Counted from the stretch's first letter, positions 52,504-62,278 are shown. The stretch is 64,000 nt of DNA from Halopelagius inordinatus (GCF_900113245.1 NZ_FOOQ01000002.1:718881-782880); one strand, 5' to 3'. Notes: generated from the sequence alone by a model not told the origin. Program-made: numbers and translations.

Positions 52504-53263
52504 GTCCGTACCCGCGACGGAACAGTGCGATGTTGAGTGCGGTGACGACGGCGGTGAGGACGACGAGGACGGCGAGCGACGCGTTCGGGTCTACCTCGCT
52601 GACGCCGAGGAAACCGTATCTGACGCCGTTGACCATGTAGACCATCGGATTCACGAGCGACACCTGTTGGAGCGTCTGCGGTAACTCCGCGATGGAGTAG
52701 AAGACGCCGCCGAAGAACACCAGCGGTCTGAGGATAAACTGGTTCAGCATCGTCAGGTCGTCGAAGTCCTCGGCCCACAGGCCGCCGAGAACGCCGAGAC
52801 TCGCGAAAAGCAGGGTGATGACGAGCATGAACGCGACCAGATAGAACGGATGGGTGACGCCCACCGTCGTGAAGAACGCGCCGATGAGAGCGACGAGGGT
52901 GCCGACGATGACGCCACGGAGCGCAGACGAGAGGATGTACGCCCACACCATAGCGGAGTACGAGAGCGGCGAGGTGAGCGCTTCCTCTATGTACCGATTC
53001 CACCGGCCGTGGAAGATGGAAAAGGAGGCGTTCTCGAAGGCGTTCGAGATGGCTCCGAGGACGATGAGACCCGGCAGGATAAACAGGATGTAGGGGACGC
53101 CCGCGATTTCGTTGATTCGCTCGCCGAGGATGACGCCGAAGACCGAGAAGTACAGCACGTTCGTGATGAACGGCGGGACGAACGTGTTTCGGGGGCGGCG
53201 GACGAACCGGAGGATTTCGCGGCGCAGGAGGGAGACGAACCCGGTCATATCGACGCTCGACAT
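52493..53263 (-). CDS. ABC-2 type transporter permease
   Basis: A 256-residue export permease from ATG 53263 with six helices. It begins FVSLLRREILRFVRRPRNTFVPPF and has the family's YILFILPGLIVLGAISNAFENASFS and ILRPLVFFGGVFYSIAELPQTLQQVSLVNP blocks (each in part), as in drug and polysaccharide exporters. The start overlaps the ATPase stop, and the pair forms one transporter of unknown substrate. Confidence 0.93.
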   Translation of the reverse strand: MSSVDMTGFVSLLRREILRFVRRPRNTFVPPFITNVLYFSVFGVILGERINEIAGVPYILFILPGLIVLGAISNAFENASFSIFHGRWNRYIEEALTSPLSYSAMVWAYILSSALRGVIVGTLVALIGAFFTTVGVTHPFYLVAFMLVITLLFASLGVLGGLWAEDFDDLTMLNQFILRPLVFFGGVFYSIAELPQTLQQVSLVNPMVYMVNGVRYGFLGVSEVDPNASLAVLVVLTAVVTALNIALFRRGYGLTD

Positions 53264-54213
53264 CAGTTCGACACCTCCATCTCCTCTCTGTCGTCCTGTC
53301 TCGTCATCTCGACGAACACCTCTTCGAGGGAGGTGCGCGTGATTTCGAGGTCCACTATCTCGTGGCCCGCCCTGTCGAGGGCGCGAACGAGGTCCGGGGC
53401 GACTAATCCTCCCTGCTGGGCCGTGACGGCCAGACCCGCCTCCGTGAGTTCCGCGGCCTCGTACTGCCCGTCGAGAGCCGAGAGGTCCGGCACCGAAGAC
53501 GGCGGGTCGCGAAGCGAGACGGCGATGCGGTCGGTGCCGCGGTCCATGAGTTCGTCCGGACTCGCCACGTCCACGATTCGACCGGAGTCCAAGATAGCCA
53601 CCTCGTCACAGAGGCGTTCGGCCTCCTCTATGTAGTGTGTCGTCAGGAGGATGGTCGTCCCGTGGTCGTTGAGGTCGACGATGGTCTCCCAGAGGTCGTG
53701 TCGGAGTTGCACGTCCACGCCCGCCGTCGGTTCGTCGAGGATGAGCAGGTCCGGTTCGGTGATGAGGGCGCGCGCGAGCATGAATCGGCGCTTCATCCCG
53801 CCCGAGAGCCAATCGAACCGCGTGTCGCGTTTGTCGTAGATGCCGACGCGTTTGAGCACCTCGTCGGCGCGTTCGCGGGCCACGTCCCGAGGGACGCCGT
53901 GGTAGCCTGCTTTCGTCGCCAACACCTCTCGAATCGGGAAGAAGCGGTCGACGTTGAACTCCTGCGGCGCGAGTCCGATTCTGTCTCGCGCCTCGCGGTA
54001 GTCGTCCTCTACGTCGTGTCCGAAGACGCGCGCGGACCCGCCGGACTTCCGGACCAGTCCGACGAGGATGTTGATGAACGTCGTCTTCCCCGCGCCGTTC
54101 GGTCCCAGTAAGCCGAAGAAAGAGCCCTCGGGAACGTCGAGGTTCACGCCCGCGAGAGCGTGGACGTCGCCGTACGACTTCTCTAAATCGCGTATCTCTA
54201 TCGCAGGAGGCAC
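53263..54213 (-). CDS. ABC transporter ATP-binding protein
   Basis: A 316-residue ATPase from GTG 54213. Walker A is GPNGAGKTTFINI, signature WLSGGMKRRFMLARAL, Walker B LLILDEPTAGVD and switch LLTTHYIEEAE, the pattern of DrrA-type exporters. The C-terminal regulatory part (about residues 215-316) is family-typical. I chose GTG 54213 because the family start AIEIRDLEKSYGDV follows at once; the frame is open to 54399. Coupled with the ABC-2 permease downstream. Confidence 0.93.
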   Translation of the reverse strand: MPPAIEIRDLEKSYGDVHALAGVNLDVPEGSFFGLLGPNGAGKTTFINILVGLVRKSGGSARVFGHDVEDDYREARDRIGLAPQEFNVDRFFPIREVLATKAGYHGVPRDVARERADEVLKRVGIYDKRDTRFDWLSGGMKRRFMLARALITEPDLLILDEPTAGVDVQLRHDLWETIVDLNDHGTTILLTTHYIEEAERLCDEVAILDSGRIVDVASPDELMDRGTDRIAVSLRDPPSSVPDLSALDGQYEAAELTEAGLAVTAQQGGLVAPDLVRALDRAGHEIVDLEITRTSLEEVFVEMTRQDDREEMEVSN

Positions 54214-54404
54214 TACCGTCAGTCGGCGACGGACGGGATTAAGCGCACCGACCCCGGAAGCGGGTGGTATCCCGTAGCAAGCCCCACTGCGCGCGGTCTG
54301 CGGCCGATAGGCGACGCGGCCGTGCGACACCGTCTCACTGAAACCCCCTTGAAGCCGCCCCCCGCCATTAAGGCCATTAAACAATATTATCACTATCAAT
54401 CATT

Positions 54405-54830
54405 ATGTTTATTCGTGTGATGGTCTTCACTGAGAGTGAGGCGACGACGAATGCACGTACGCACCACAGTATCCCACGCAGGCGCGCACAAACGGACGAA
54501 CGCGACGACACCGACGACAGACCGACCCGACCGACCGATACGCGACATCACATGACCCGACGAACCACCCAGACTCGACCCGGCGAACAGGCCCGACGAC
54601 CGACCGACGAAGAAGAGATGGAAGCGCCATTGGTTCCCCTTATCGACACGCCCACCCGACAGTTCGACCGAACCGAACGGACCCGACGACCGACCGACGA
54701 AGAGGACGCGGAAGCGCCGTTGGTCCCCGTCATCGACACCGGTGAGAGGTCCCCCGACGTCCGAAGAGAGATAGCCGACCTGAAGTCGCAGTTGAACCGC
54801 ATCGAAGCGACGCTGGGAGGGACGCGATGA
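54405..54830 (+). CDS. Small repeat protein translationally coupled to isocitrate lyase
   Basis: An acidic protein of 92 residues from ATG 54552, or 141 from ATG 54405. Two 30-residue units share the pattern RRPTDEExxEAPLVPxIDT, and the C-terminus ([20 protein letters not shown]) is a short coiled coil. The TGA overlaps the aceA start as ATGA, so both are translated together. An A+T-rich promoter-like stretch lies at 54366-54400; its position fits a start after 54405. Unknown function; a regulator or partner of isocitrate lyase is a guess from position only. Confidence 0.7.
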   Translation: MFIRVMVFTESEATTNARTHHSIPRRRAQTDERDDTDDRPTRPTDTRHHMTRRTTQTRPGEQARRPTDEEEMEAPLVPLIDTPTRQFDRTERTRRPTDEEDAEAPLVPVIDTGERSPDVRREIADLKSQLNRIEATLGGTR

Positions 54831-55879
54831 GCGACGACGGCACCATCGGCGGCGAGTCGATGGGCGCAGAGGAGACGTTCACCCGCGACGTCGACAACCC
54901 CGCCGGACGGGAGTTCCGCCGCCTTCTGGACGAGCAGAACTTCACCTTCGCGCCGGGCATCTACCACGCTCTGGACGCCCGCCTCGCGGAACTGGCCGGA
55001 CTCGACGCGGCGTACATGAGCGGCTATTCGACCGTCCTCGGTCAGTTCGGCTTCCCCGACCTGGAGATGGTCACGATGACCGAGATGGTCGAGAACGCAA
55101 AGCGGATGGTCGAGGCGACGAACCTGCCCGTCGTCGCCGACTGCGACACGGGCTACGGCGGCATCCACAACGTCCGCCGCGCCGTCCGCGAGTACGAGAA
55201 GGCCGGTGTCGCCGCCATCCACATCGAAGACCAGACGACGCCGAAGCGGTGCGGCCACATCGCGGGCAAGCAGATAGTCTCTCGCGACAAGGCCCGCGCC
55301 CGGTTCGAGGCGGCCGTGGACGCAAAGCAGTCCGAGGACACGGTCATCATCGCGCGGACCGACGCGTACGGCTCTGCCAACGGCGACTGGGAGGAACACC
55401 TCGAACGCGGCCGCATCTACGCCGACGCCGGGGTCGACTTGGTCTGGCCGGAGATGCCGGACCCCTCCCGAGAGGACGCGACGGAGTACGCCGAAACCAT
55501 CCACGAGACGCATCCGGACCTCTCGCTCGCGTTCAACTACTCGTCGTCGTTCGCGTGGTCCGAAGAGGACGACCCGCTGACGTTCGAGGAACTCGGTGAT
55601 CTGGGCTACGACTACATCTTCATCACCCTCTACGGCCTCCACTCGGGCGCACACGCCGTCTACGAGGACCTCAGCAACATCGCCGAATCCGACGAACAGG
55701 CGCAGTTCGACCTCGAAGACCGCTACATCGGCCACCCGACGGAGTCCCACCACGAACTCTCGTTCGTCCAAGACTACCAAGAGACGGAGATGCGGTTCGA
55801 CAGAGAGGCCCAAGAGCGCATCGAGAACTCCGAGGGCTTCTCCGAGGAGGAGTCCTCGCCGATAGAGAGCGACGACTGA
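54827..55879 (+). CDS. aceA: Isocitrate lyase
   Basis: A 350-residue enzyme of the isocitrate/methylisocitrate lyase family from ATG 54827; splits isocitrate to succinate and glyoxylate. Blocks are [48 protein letters not shown] and the active-site motif [12 protein letters not shown]. The motif has KRCGH, typical of short archaeal and methylisocitrate-type members, where bacterial AceA has KKCGH, so methylisocitrate activity is possible. From memory it resembles the haloarchaeal AceA. No malate synthase gene is adjacent. Confidence 0.87.
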   Translation: MSDDGTIGGESMGAEETFTRDVDNPAGREFRRLLDEQNFTFAPGIYHALDARLAELAGLDAAYMSGYSTVLGQFGFPDLEMVTMTEMVENAKRMVEATNLPVVADCDTGYGGIHNVRRAVREYEKAGVAAIHIEDQTTPKRCGHIAGKQIVSRDKARARFEAAVDAKQSEDTVIIARTDAYGSANGDWEEHLERGRIYADAGVDLVWPEMPDPSREDATEYAETIHETHPDLSLAFNYSSSFAWSEEDDPLTFEELGDLGYDYIFITLYGLHSGAHAVYEDLSNIAESDEQAQFDLEDRYIGHPTESHHELSFVQDYQETEMRFDREAQERIENSEGFSEEESSPIESDD

Positions 55880-56346
55880 GGCGGGCGCGGCGACGAGCCG
55901 ACCGTCCCTCCCTACCGTGGCACGAAGTATCACGCCCGGACAATCGTTAAGTACCGACCGGGTGACGCATCGACCGAGTCCCGCGACCTTGCGGGCGGAA
56001 CATCCGATGACCGACCACACCACCACTCGTCGCACACCTCTCGCGGCACCCGCGTCCCGCGCGGCGTCCGCATCCAGCGACGACTCTCGGTGCCCGGTCG
56101 TCGGCTACGCCGGTGTACTCGGTGCAGGGAGAGTCACCGTATCCGGCGTCCTCCGCGTCCGGTCCGCGTTCGGCGCGTAACGTCGCGCCGCGCGGGCGGG
56201 GTCGGGGAACCCGATTCCACCCACACGGCACGGAATCGGCCCTCGCTCTTCTCGCGTGTCGCCACGCCGCGCCGCCGCGGAGCGACCGGACCGCTCCCGT
56301 GTCGGCAGTCGCCTTCGACGCGCGTTCGACTCGCGCCGGGAGCTTC
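55880..56346. other. Intergenic stretch after aceA
   Basis: No convincing gene. A frame of 57 codons from ATG 56007 to TAA 56180 reads MTDHTTTRRTPLAAPAS but shows no domain, repeat or hydrophobic pattern, so I leave it uncalled. No strong hairpin was found. Confidence 0.5.
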
Positions 56347-56667
56347 ATGGCAGTTTACCAGCCAGATCAGACCGAATCCGAACCCGACCGTCCGGCCGCC
56401 GTCCGCGCGTCGCTGACGGTTCTCGTCACGCGCGACGTCGACGGCGACCTGTCCGACGGCGTCCGAGAGCGTCTCGCGGCCATAGACAGCGTTGACGCCG
56501 TCGAGTCGGTCGAAATCTGCGGCCTCCGCCCCGCGTTGAACGACCTGCGCGTCGACGTCGACGCGGAACTCCTCGTCGACGTGCCGCCGGACGACGCCGA
56601 ACGAGCGTCGGCGTCGCTCTCTGACGGGTTCGGCGTGAAAACCGTCGAGAGCGTCCGACTGCGGTAG
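56347..56667 (+). CDS. Small acidic protein, unknown function
   Basis: A 106-residue protein from ATG 56347. A polar N-terminus is followed by an alternating strand-helix layout (RASLTVLVTRDVDGDLSDGV, RERLAAIDSVDAVESVEI, LRVDVDAELLVDVPPDDAERA) that could be a small ferredoxin-like alpha/beta fold. No known motif. The frame is open upstream to 56113 without protein-like sequence. About 90 bases upstream of pus10 on the same strand. Confidence 0.65.
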   Translation: MAVYQPDQTESEPDRPAAVRASLTVLVTRDVDGDLSDGVRERLAAIDSVDAVESVEICGLRPALNDLRVDVDAELLVDVPPDDAERASASLSDGFGVKTVESVRLR

Positions 56668-56756
56668 CGCCGGGGCGGCGGGCGTCGCCGCCGAGCGTGG
56701 CGGCGGAACTGTTCTGAAAAGGCAAGACAGAAACCCAGTCCGCGCCACGAGGGGGT

Positions 56757-58040
56757 ATGAGCATCCTCGAGGACGCCCGAGCGTTGGCGGAGAGCGGCCC
56801 CGTCTGCGACTCCTGTCTGGGTCGCGTCTTCGCCGACCGGAGTTTCGGACTGACGAACGCAGAGCGAGGGCGGAGCCTCCGCGTCGCCGCCGCACTCGAC
56901 GACGACGAGGCGTTCGAGGCGACGGACGCCGACGACTGTTGGGTCTGCGAAGGCGAAATCGCCCGCTTCGACGAGTGGGCCGAACGCTGCGCCGACGCCG
57001 TCGAAGGCGTGGAGTTCGACACCTACCAGGTCGGAACCCGCGCGCCGCCTCTCGTCGAGGAGAACGAGGTTCTCCTCCGCGAGGGGGCCGGACTCCCCGA
57101 GGACGCCGGAGAGCTGTTCAAATCGGAGTTCAACCGCGAAGTCGGAAAGCGGTTCGGTCGGCTGACCGAGACGGACGTCGACTTCGGGAGACCGGACGTG
57201 ATGTTCCTCCTCGACATCGAGGACGACAGCGTCGAGGTGGACGTTCACTCGGCGTTCGTCTACGGGCGCTACCGGAAACTCGAACGCGACATCCCCCAGA
57301 CCGAGTGGCCCTGCAACAGGTGCGACGGGTCGGGCTACGTCGGCAAACAGACCTGCGACAAATGCGGCGGGTCGGGCTACCTCTACGAGGAGAGCGTCGA
57401 GGGACTCACCGCGCCCGTCGTCCGCGACGTGATGGACGGCACGGGCGCGAAGTTCCACGGCGCGGGCCGCGAAGACGTCGACGCGTTGATGCTCGGGACG
57501 GGTCGCCCGTTCGTCATCGAGATAGTCGAACCGCGCCGCCGGGACGTGGATACCGACCGACTGGAGGGCGACATCAACGCCTTCGCCGACGGGAAAGTCG
57601 AAGTCGAGGGCCTCCACCTCGCGGACTACGAGATGGTCGAACGCGTGAAGAAACTCGACGCGAGCAAGCGGTACCGCGCCGCGGTGGAGTTCGACGCCGA
57701 CGTGACCGAGGCGGAACTCGACGCCGCACTCGACGAACTCGAAGGCGCGACGATAGAGCAGTACACGCCCCACCGGGTCGACCACCGACGGGCGAATCTC
57801 ACGCGTACTCGCGACGTGTACGAGGCGACGGGCGAACTCGACGACGCGCGCCACGCCACCGTCGAGGTTCACGGCGCGGGCGGACTGTACATCAAGGAAC
57901 TCGTCTCCGGCGACGAGGGGCGGACGGAACCGAGTCTGGCCGGGTTGCTCGACGTCGGCGCGGAGGTGACTGCCCTCGACGTCGTCGCCGTCGAAGGCGT
58001 CGAGGAACCGTTCGAGGACGACGACTACTTCCGCGAGTAA
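56757..58040 (+). CDS. pus10: tRNA pseudouridine synthase Pus10
   Basis: A 427-residue enzyme from ATG 56757 that makes pseudouridine-54 and possibly -55 in tRNA. The N-terminus has two CxxC pairs (CDSC at 17-20 and CWVC), then a THUMP-like region, and the catalytic block KFHGAGREDVDALMLGTGRPFVIE with the Asp. Between them a zinc segment CNRCDGSGYVG / CDKCGGSGYL resembles DnaJ-type repeats. TrmY, which methylates the same nucleotide, lies elsewhere in the window. Confidence 0.93.
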   Translation: MSILEDARALAESGPVCDSCLGRVFADRSFGLTNAERGRSLRVAAALDDDEAFEATDADDCWVCEGEIARFDEWAERCADAVEGVEFDTYQVGTRAPPLVEENEVLLREGAGLPEDAGELFKSEFNREVGKRFGRLTETDVDFGRPDVMFLLDIEDDSVEVDVHSAFVYGRYRKLERDIPQTEWPCNRCDGSGYVGKQTCDKCGGSGYLYEESVEGLTAPVVRDVMDGTGAKFHGAGREDVDALMLGTGRPFVIEIVEPRRRDVDTDRLEGDINAFADGKVEVEGLHLADYEMVERVKKLDASKRYRAAVEFDADVTEAELDAALDELEGATIEQYTPHRVDHRRANLTRTRDVYEATGELDDARHATVEVHGAGGLYIKELVSGDEGRTEPSLAGLLDVGAEVTALDVVAVEGVEEPFEDDDYFRE

Positions 58041-58152
58041 CGCCCCGCCGTCTCTCCTGCGTTCGCACAACGTTTTTGCAACCGCGACCGCAATTCGTCC
58101 ACGAGGAGAGGTACCATGTGGTCACCACTACGAATCGACGGGCGAGTGGGAG

Positions 58153-58257
58153 ATGCTCGTCCGGAAGGCGCACAACGCGCGCCGCGAGGAGACCGGAGAC
58201 GAAGAGGAACCTCGGACAGATCAGACCGACCCCGACGCGCCGCCCGCGGACGACTGA
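58153..58257 (+). CDS. Possible small acidic protein or gene remnant
   Basis: From ATG 58153 to TGA 58255-58257 a 34-codon frame reads MLVRKAHNARREE and an acidic tail ending PADD, in clear haloarchaeal protein style. The coding look continues upstream of the ATG in the same frame (HHYESTGEWE) with no proper start, so the true N-terminus may be lost or frameshifted near 58110-58130. It lies between pus10 and a kinase gene on the other strand. Confidence 0.4.
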   Translation: MLVRKAHNARREETGDEEEPRTDQTDPDAPPADD

Positions 58258-58322
58258 ACCGGGAGGTTGGTGTCGGAGACGTACTCCGAACCGGTGCGTC
58301 GAGAGAGGAGTCCACGGCGGCG

Positions 58323-60029
58323 TCAGGAGGGCGGCGTCTCGCCGGTGGTCCGGTCCGACGGGGAGAGTCTGGGCACGCGGACGGAGACCACCGACCCCGT
58401 GGGGTCGTTCGTCTCGAACGACACCCGTCCGCCCGCGATACCGGTCGCCCACGTGACCAACCAGAGACCGAGTCCGCTCCCGTGCATCAACGGGGACTCC
58501 GCGCCCCGTTCTAACACCGAACGCTCGTACTCGTCGATTCCGGGGCCGTCGTCCGCGACTGCGACGCGAACCCAATCGTCGTTCGTCTCGACCGTGACCC
58601 GGACGTGCGGGTGGTCGCCGGGGTTGTGTTCGGCGGCGTTCTCGACGAGATTCGAGAAGACGGGGTCGAGGACGGTGGCGACGTAGACGCCTTCGGGAAT
58701 CGGCTCACACTCGATAACGGCGTCGGGGTGCGCCTCCCTGACGGCCGCTACGCTCTCGCGGAGGAGAGCCGACAGCAACGTCCCCTCGGTCGGTTCGCGC
58801 CCCCGTTCGAAGATGTTCGAAATCTCCCGCGCCTTCTCGCCCATCTCGGCGATGTTGGCCGCGTGTTCTTTGACCGTCGTGGCGCGGGGGTCGTTGTCGT
58901 CTCCCTCCATGAGGTCCGCGTACCCGGCGATGAGGTTCGTCTCCGTGCGGATGTTGTGTCTGAGGACCCGGTTCAGCACTTCGAGACGCTGCTGTTGTCG
59001 GATGTGTTCGCTGATGTCGTGGAGCGTGATGACCCGGCCGATGACCCGACCGCGGAAGTCGTTGATCTGAGTCACCGTGGCGTCGTACCGCGACTCCCTG
59101 TTCGTCCCGTCGAGGGTGATCTGACTCGACGCCGACCCGTCCTCCGGGAGGTCGTCGTACCCCGGTACGAACGTCTGCGCCGGCGACCCGAGAATCTCGC
59201 GCGGCGTCACGCCGAGCGTTTCGGCGGCGCTCTCGTTTACGTCCACGACGTAGTCGTGGCTATCGACCACGATGGCGGCTTCCTGCATCCGTTGAAACAC
59301 GAGGCGGCGCGCCCGCCGGTTCGGAGAGGGGTTCGTCCCGAGGAGCCGAAACCGCGTGAGAGCGCCGAGGTAGGCGACGCCGGAGACGGCGAACGAGATA
59401 GGCGTCGGGTCGAGCCCCTTGAGGGGGACGATGCCGACGAGAAACAGGGCGTTGCTCGCCCACGGCGCCAAGGTGCCGACGAGGAGGGCGATGCTCTGGC
59501 CGCGGAACGGGAGCGAGTCGCTCCGGACGAGGCCCAACAGCGGAACCGACCCGAACAGACCGAGCAGATAGGTGTACCCCGTGATGACCCAGAACCACGA
59601 ACCGACGCCCTGAACGAGCCGTAGATTTCCGTTCTGGAGGACGAGCGTCGACTCCGTGTACAACAGGTCGTGGGACTGACTCGTCAGCGCGATGACGACG
59701 GTGGCGACCGGAATCAAAGAGAGAAGCGCCACGTACCGCGGGCGGACGTACTGGTCGCGTCCCGTGTACTGCAGGGCGAACAGCAACCACGCGACGGGGA
59801 TGACGACGACGCCGATCCACGAGAGGTTCACCCAGAACACCTTCGATTCGAGCGTCGTCGCCTGCACTTGGAATATCAGACACGCAGACCACCAACACTG
59901 GCCCGCCAGCATCGCCACCAGAGGGACGACGCCCGGTTCCGGGCGTTCACGCCAGGCGAGAAACGCCGCCGTCGTCCCGACGGCGACTGTCACCAGCAAC
60001 ACCGGCGGAAGGAGTGTGACTGAGAGCAC
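58323..60029 (-). CDS. 7TM sensor histidine kinase with PAS domain
   Basis: A 568-residue kinase from ATG 60029. Seven N-terminal helices (about residues 1-225; for example VKFWVN-like SKVFWVNLSWIGVVVIPVAWLLF) form a HisKA-7TM-type sensor. A PAS domain (about 240-350, IVVDSHDYVVDVNESAAETLG), the phosphoacceptor helix LNRVLRHNIRTETNLIAGYADL with the conserved His, and an ATPase domain with NLVENAAEHN, ADDGPGID and GSGLGLWLVTW follow. No response regulator is adjacent. Confidence 0.9.
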   Translation of the reverse strand: MLSVTLLPPVLLVTVAVGTTAAFLAWRERPEPGVVPLVAMLAGQCWWSACLIFQVQATTLESKVFWVNLSWIGVVVIPVAWLLFALQYTGRDQYVRPRYVALLSLIPVATVVIALTSQSHDLLYTESTLVLQNGNLRLVQGVGSWFWVITGYTYLLGLFGSVPLLGLVRSDSLPFRGQSIALLVGTLAPWASNALFLVGIVPLKGLDPTPISFAVSGVAYLGALTRFRLLGTNPSPNRRARRLVFQRMQEAAIVVDSHDYVVDVNESAAETLGVTPREILGSPAQTFVPGYDDLPEDGSASSQITLDGTNRESRYDATVTQINDFRGRVIGRVITLHDISEHIRQQQRLEVLNRVLRHNIRTETNLIAGYADLMEGDDNDPRATTVKEHAANIAEMGEKAREISNIFERGREPTEGTLLSALLRESVAAVREAHPDAVIECEPIPEGVYVATVLDPVFSNLVENAAEHNPGDHPHVRVTVETNDDWVRVAVADDGPGIDEYERSVLERGAESPLMHGSGLGLWLVTWATGIAGGRVSFETNDPTGSVVSVRVPRLSPSDRTTGETPPS

Positions 60030-60114
60030 CGATACTGGTCAGAATGTGCGGCATCGCATATTAACTGACCGGTGAAAGTACGATAAAAGAGAACGAACGG
60101 CGCAGTCGGGAGTT

Positions 60115-61056
60115 TCAGAGAACCGCGGAAGAGAGGGCCAAGACGAGAGCGACGACGAGGAATCCGTACTCGGCGGCCAACACGAGTCGCGTCTGGTCTT
60201 CGACCCGGCCGACGAACGACGTGACGCCCACCGAGTAGCCGAGACCCGCGAGGAGGGCGACCGTCGCCGCGGCGGAGACGAGTCCTGCGACCGCCGCGTA
60301 TCCGATGAGGGCCGCCGCCAGAAGGTTCACCCCGTACAGGGCGTGACGCGTCCGTCGAACGCCGAAGACGACGGGAAGCGTCGAGACGCCGATCGCCTGG
60401 TCACCCTCGACGTCGCGTACGTTCGGAATCTCGGTGTTGACGAACGTCGCGAGAAAGAAGTACGCGAAGACGACGCCCGCGGTCGGCGTCAACGCCGCGT
60501 CCGCGAAGGCCAAAGGGAGGAACGTCACCGTCACCGCCCACGCGAACGCGACGACGGCGGAGTTGACGACGAGAATCTCTTTGAGACGCTGGAATCGGAG
60601 GCCGACGTCCGGCACCCAATCGGAGGCGTAGAGGACCCAAAAGGCCCCGGGGAGGACGGTAATCGTGAGTGCGACCGGACCACCGAGCATCGAAAGCGCG
60701 ACGGCGAGGCCGTATCCGAGGGACGCGAGCAGATAGAGAACGTCGCGGTGGCGGCGGGCGAACGCCGCTTGCTTCGGATTCGACACCGCGTCGGTGTCGG
60801 CGTCGGCGAGGCGGTCGTTCACGTAGACGGCGAAGGTGACGAGGCCGACGACGACCGGTGCGGCGTTCGGCGGAATCGACAGGATGACCATCGCGATGGC
60901 CACCTCCGCCACCGCGATGAGAGCGAGGTACGCCGAACTGTAGACGAGCGTGTTTCGCCCCCGTTCGCCGACGCTTCTCGCCCACGCGTTCAGTCTGCTG
61001 TACGTCGAGACGGTTCTGTCGGAATCGTTCGACAGATTCTGGGTATCGTGTACCAT
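60115..61056 (-). CDS. UbiA-family prenyltransferase
   Basis: A 313-residue polytopic enzyme from ATG 61056. Acidic motif one is YVNDRLADADTDAVS and motif two is IPNVRDVEGDQAIG, the magnesium-diphosphate binding sites, within eight or nine helices. The family includes lycopene elongase of haloarchaeal bacterioruberin synthesis and enzymes of lipid or quinone synthesis; no carotenoid genes are next to it, so the acceptor is open. The Lys-rich region between motifs is unremarkable. Confidence 0.9.
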   Translation of the reverse strand: MVHDTQNLSNDSDRTVSTYSRLNAWARSVGERGRNTLVYSSAYLALIAVAEVAIAMVILSIPPNAAPVVVGLVTFAVYVNDRLADADTDAVSNPKQAAFARRHRDVLYLLASLGYGLAVALSMLGGPVALTITVLPGAFWVLYASDWVPDVGLRFQRLKEILVVNSAVVAFAWAVTVTFLPLAFADAALTPTAGVVFAYFFLATFVNTEIPNVRDVEGDQAIGVSTLPVVFGVRRTRHALYGVNLLAAALIGYAAVAGLVSAAATVALLAGLGYSVGVTSFVGRVEDQTRLVLAAEYGFLVVALVLALSSAVL

Positions 61057-61267
61057 CGGTTAGGTTCTCGACAGAGACGGCGACCGGACCGGGTCACCGT
61101 CTGTATCGATATCTGATAGTTCATTCTAGACTGAATTAAGAATGAGTCTCATATAGGGCGTTAACTACGAGTTTATCCCGTCACGAGGGGCGTTTAGCGG
61201 CGTCTGAGTGCAGACCGAGACGCGGTACACCGCAACCGATTAGTCCTCGCCGCGTCCTGCGCCGTAC

Positions 61268-61963
61268 ATGAGAGAGGGTCACGGCGGAGAACGCGACGAG
61301 GAGACGTTCCGCGTGGGATGCGACGAGGCGGGGAAGGGACCTGTTCTGGGGCCGATGGTCGCCGCCGCGGTGCGCGCAGAACCCGACGCTCTCCCCGACG
61401 ACGTCGACGATTCGAAGCGTATCGCCCCCGAGAGACGGGCGGAAATCGCCGCGTTCCTCCGCGAGGACGGGGCGGTGACCGTCGGCGTCGCCGTCGTCTC
61501 GCCGTCTCGAATCGACGACCCGGAGACGGACATGAACTCTCTGACCGTCGCCGCACAGGCGGAGGCGGTCGCCGCCGCGGCGCGAGACGGCGACGCCGTC
61601 GTCGCGGACGCGGGCGACGTGAACGAAGCGCGGTTCGGACGTCGCGTGGCGTCGAGCGTCGGCACCGACGGCGTCGAGGTGCGCGTCCACGCCGAACACG
61701 GCGGCGACGAGTCGTACGCACTCGTCGGCGCGGCGAGCATCGTCGCGAAGGTGGAACGCGACGCGCGCGTCGATGCTATCGACGCGGAGTACGCGGAGTA
61801 CGGACCCGTCGGAAGCGGATATCCGAGCGACGGGACGACGCGCGAGTTCCTCCGCGAGTACGTCGACCGGACGGGCGAACTCCCCGAGTGCGCGCGCGCC
61901 TCGTGGTCGACGTGCGACGACGTTCTCGCGGCGGCGGCGCAGTCGTCACTCGACCAGTTCTGA
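61268..61963 (+). CDS. rnhB: Ribonuclease HII
   Basis: A 231-residue enzyme from ATG 61268 that cuts RNA in RNA-DNA hybrids and removes misincorporated ribonucleotides. The start VGCDEAGKGPVLGPMVAAAV carries Asp19-Glu20 of the metal site, DDSKRIAPERRAEIA follows, and VVADAGDVNEARF and YALVGAASIVAKVERDARV carry the remaining acidic residue and the conserved tail. Within family length (about 210-230). Confidence 0.93.
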   Translation: MREGHGGERDEETFRVGCDEAGKGPVLGPMVAAAVRAEPDALPDDVDDSKRIAPERRAEIAAFLREDGAVTVGVAVVSPSRIDDPETDMNSLTVAAQAEAVAAAARDGDAVVADAGDVNEARFGRRVASSVGTDGVEVRVHAEHGGDESYALVGAASIVAKVERDARVDAIDAEYAEYGPVGSGYPSDGTTREFLREYVDRTGELPECARASWSTCDDVLAAAAQSSLDQF

Positions 61964-62023
61964 CCGAGACGCCCATCCCAGCCCGAACCGGAGCCCCGAC
62001 GGGCAGTCGAACGGGGGCCCGAA

Positions 62024-62278
62024 TCAGCGCGCGTCGGCGAGAGAGACGTACGAACCCGACTTCGCGGATATCCACGTCGTCACCAACTCGTCTTCGGTGG
62101 CGTCCGCGGGGTAGATTGTGCACTCGTCGGGTTCGTCGTCGTACGAGACGACGGTGGCTTCGTAGTCTGGCGGCGACACCGGGCCCCCGATTCGAGAGTC
62201 GGGACGGGCCGGTGCCGCGAACGCGGCGTCGTTCGTCGCGTCGATGATGTCAGCCGTGAGATGCCGATTTGTATCCAT
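62024..62278 (-). CDS. DUF7511-like small protein
   Basis: An 84-residue protein from ATG 62278. A polar N-terminus is followed by a compact core YEATVVSYDDEPDECTIYPADATEDELVTTWISA (in part) that I recognise, from memory, as a haloarchaeal DUF7511-type domain. The core has one Cys and no catalytic motif. Function unknown; the frame is open to 62491 but the family-like part begins well inside the short version. Confidence 0.75.
   Translation of the reverse strand: MDTNRHLTADIIDATNDAAFAAPARPDSRIGGPVSPPDYEATVVSYDDEPDECTIYPADATEDELVTTWISAKSGSYVSLADAR

Noticed and set aside
54827-55879. aceA as oxaloacetate decarboxylase or phosphoenolpyruvate mutase
   Set aside because: The [12 protein letters not shown] active-site loop carries the Cys of isocitrate and methylisocitrate lyases, which those relatives lack.
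56007-56180. 57-codon frame after aceA as a gene
   Set aside because: It has a start and stop but no protein-like features; it is Ala/Arg/Thr-rich by G+C bias alone.
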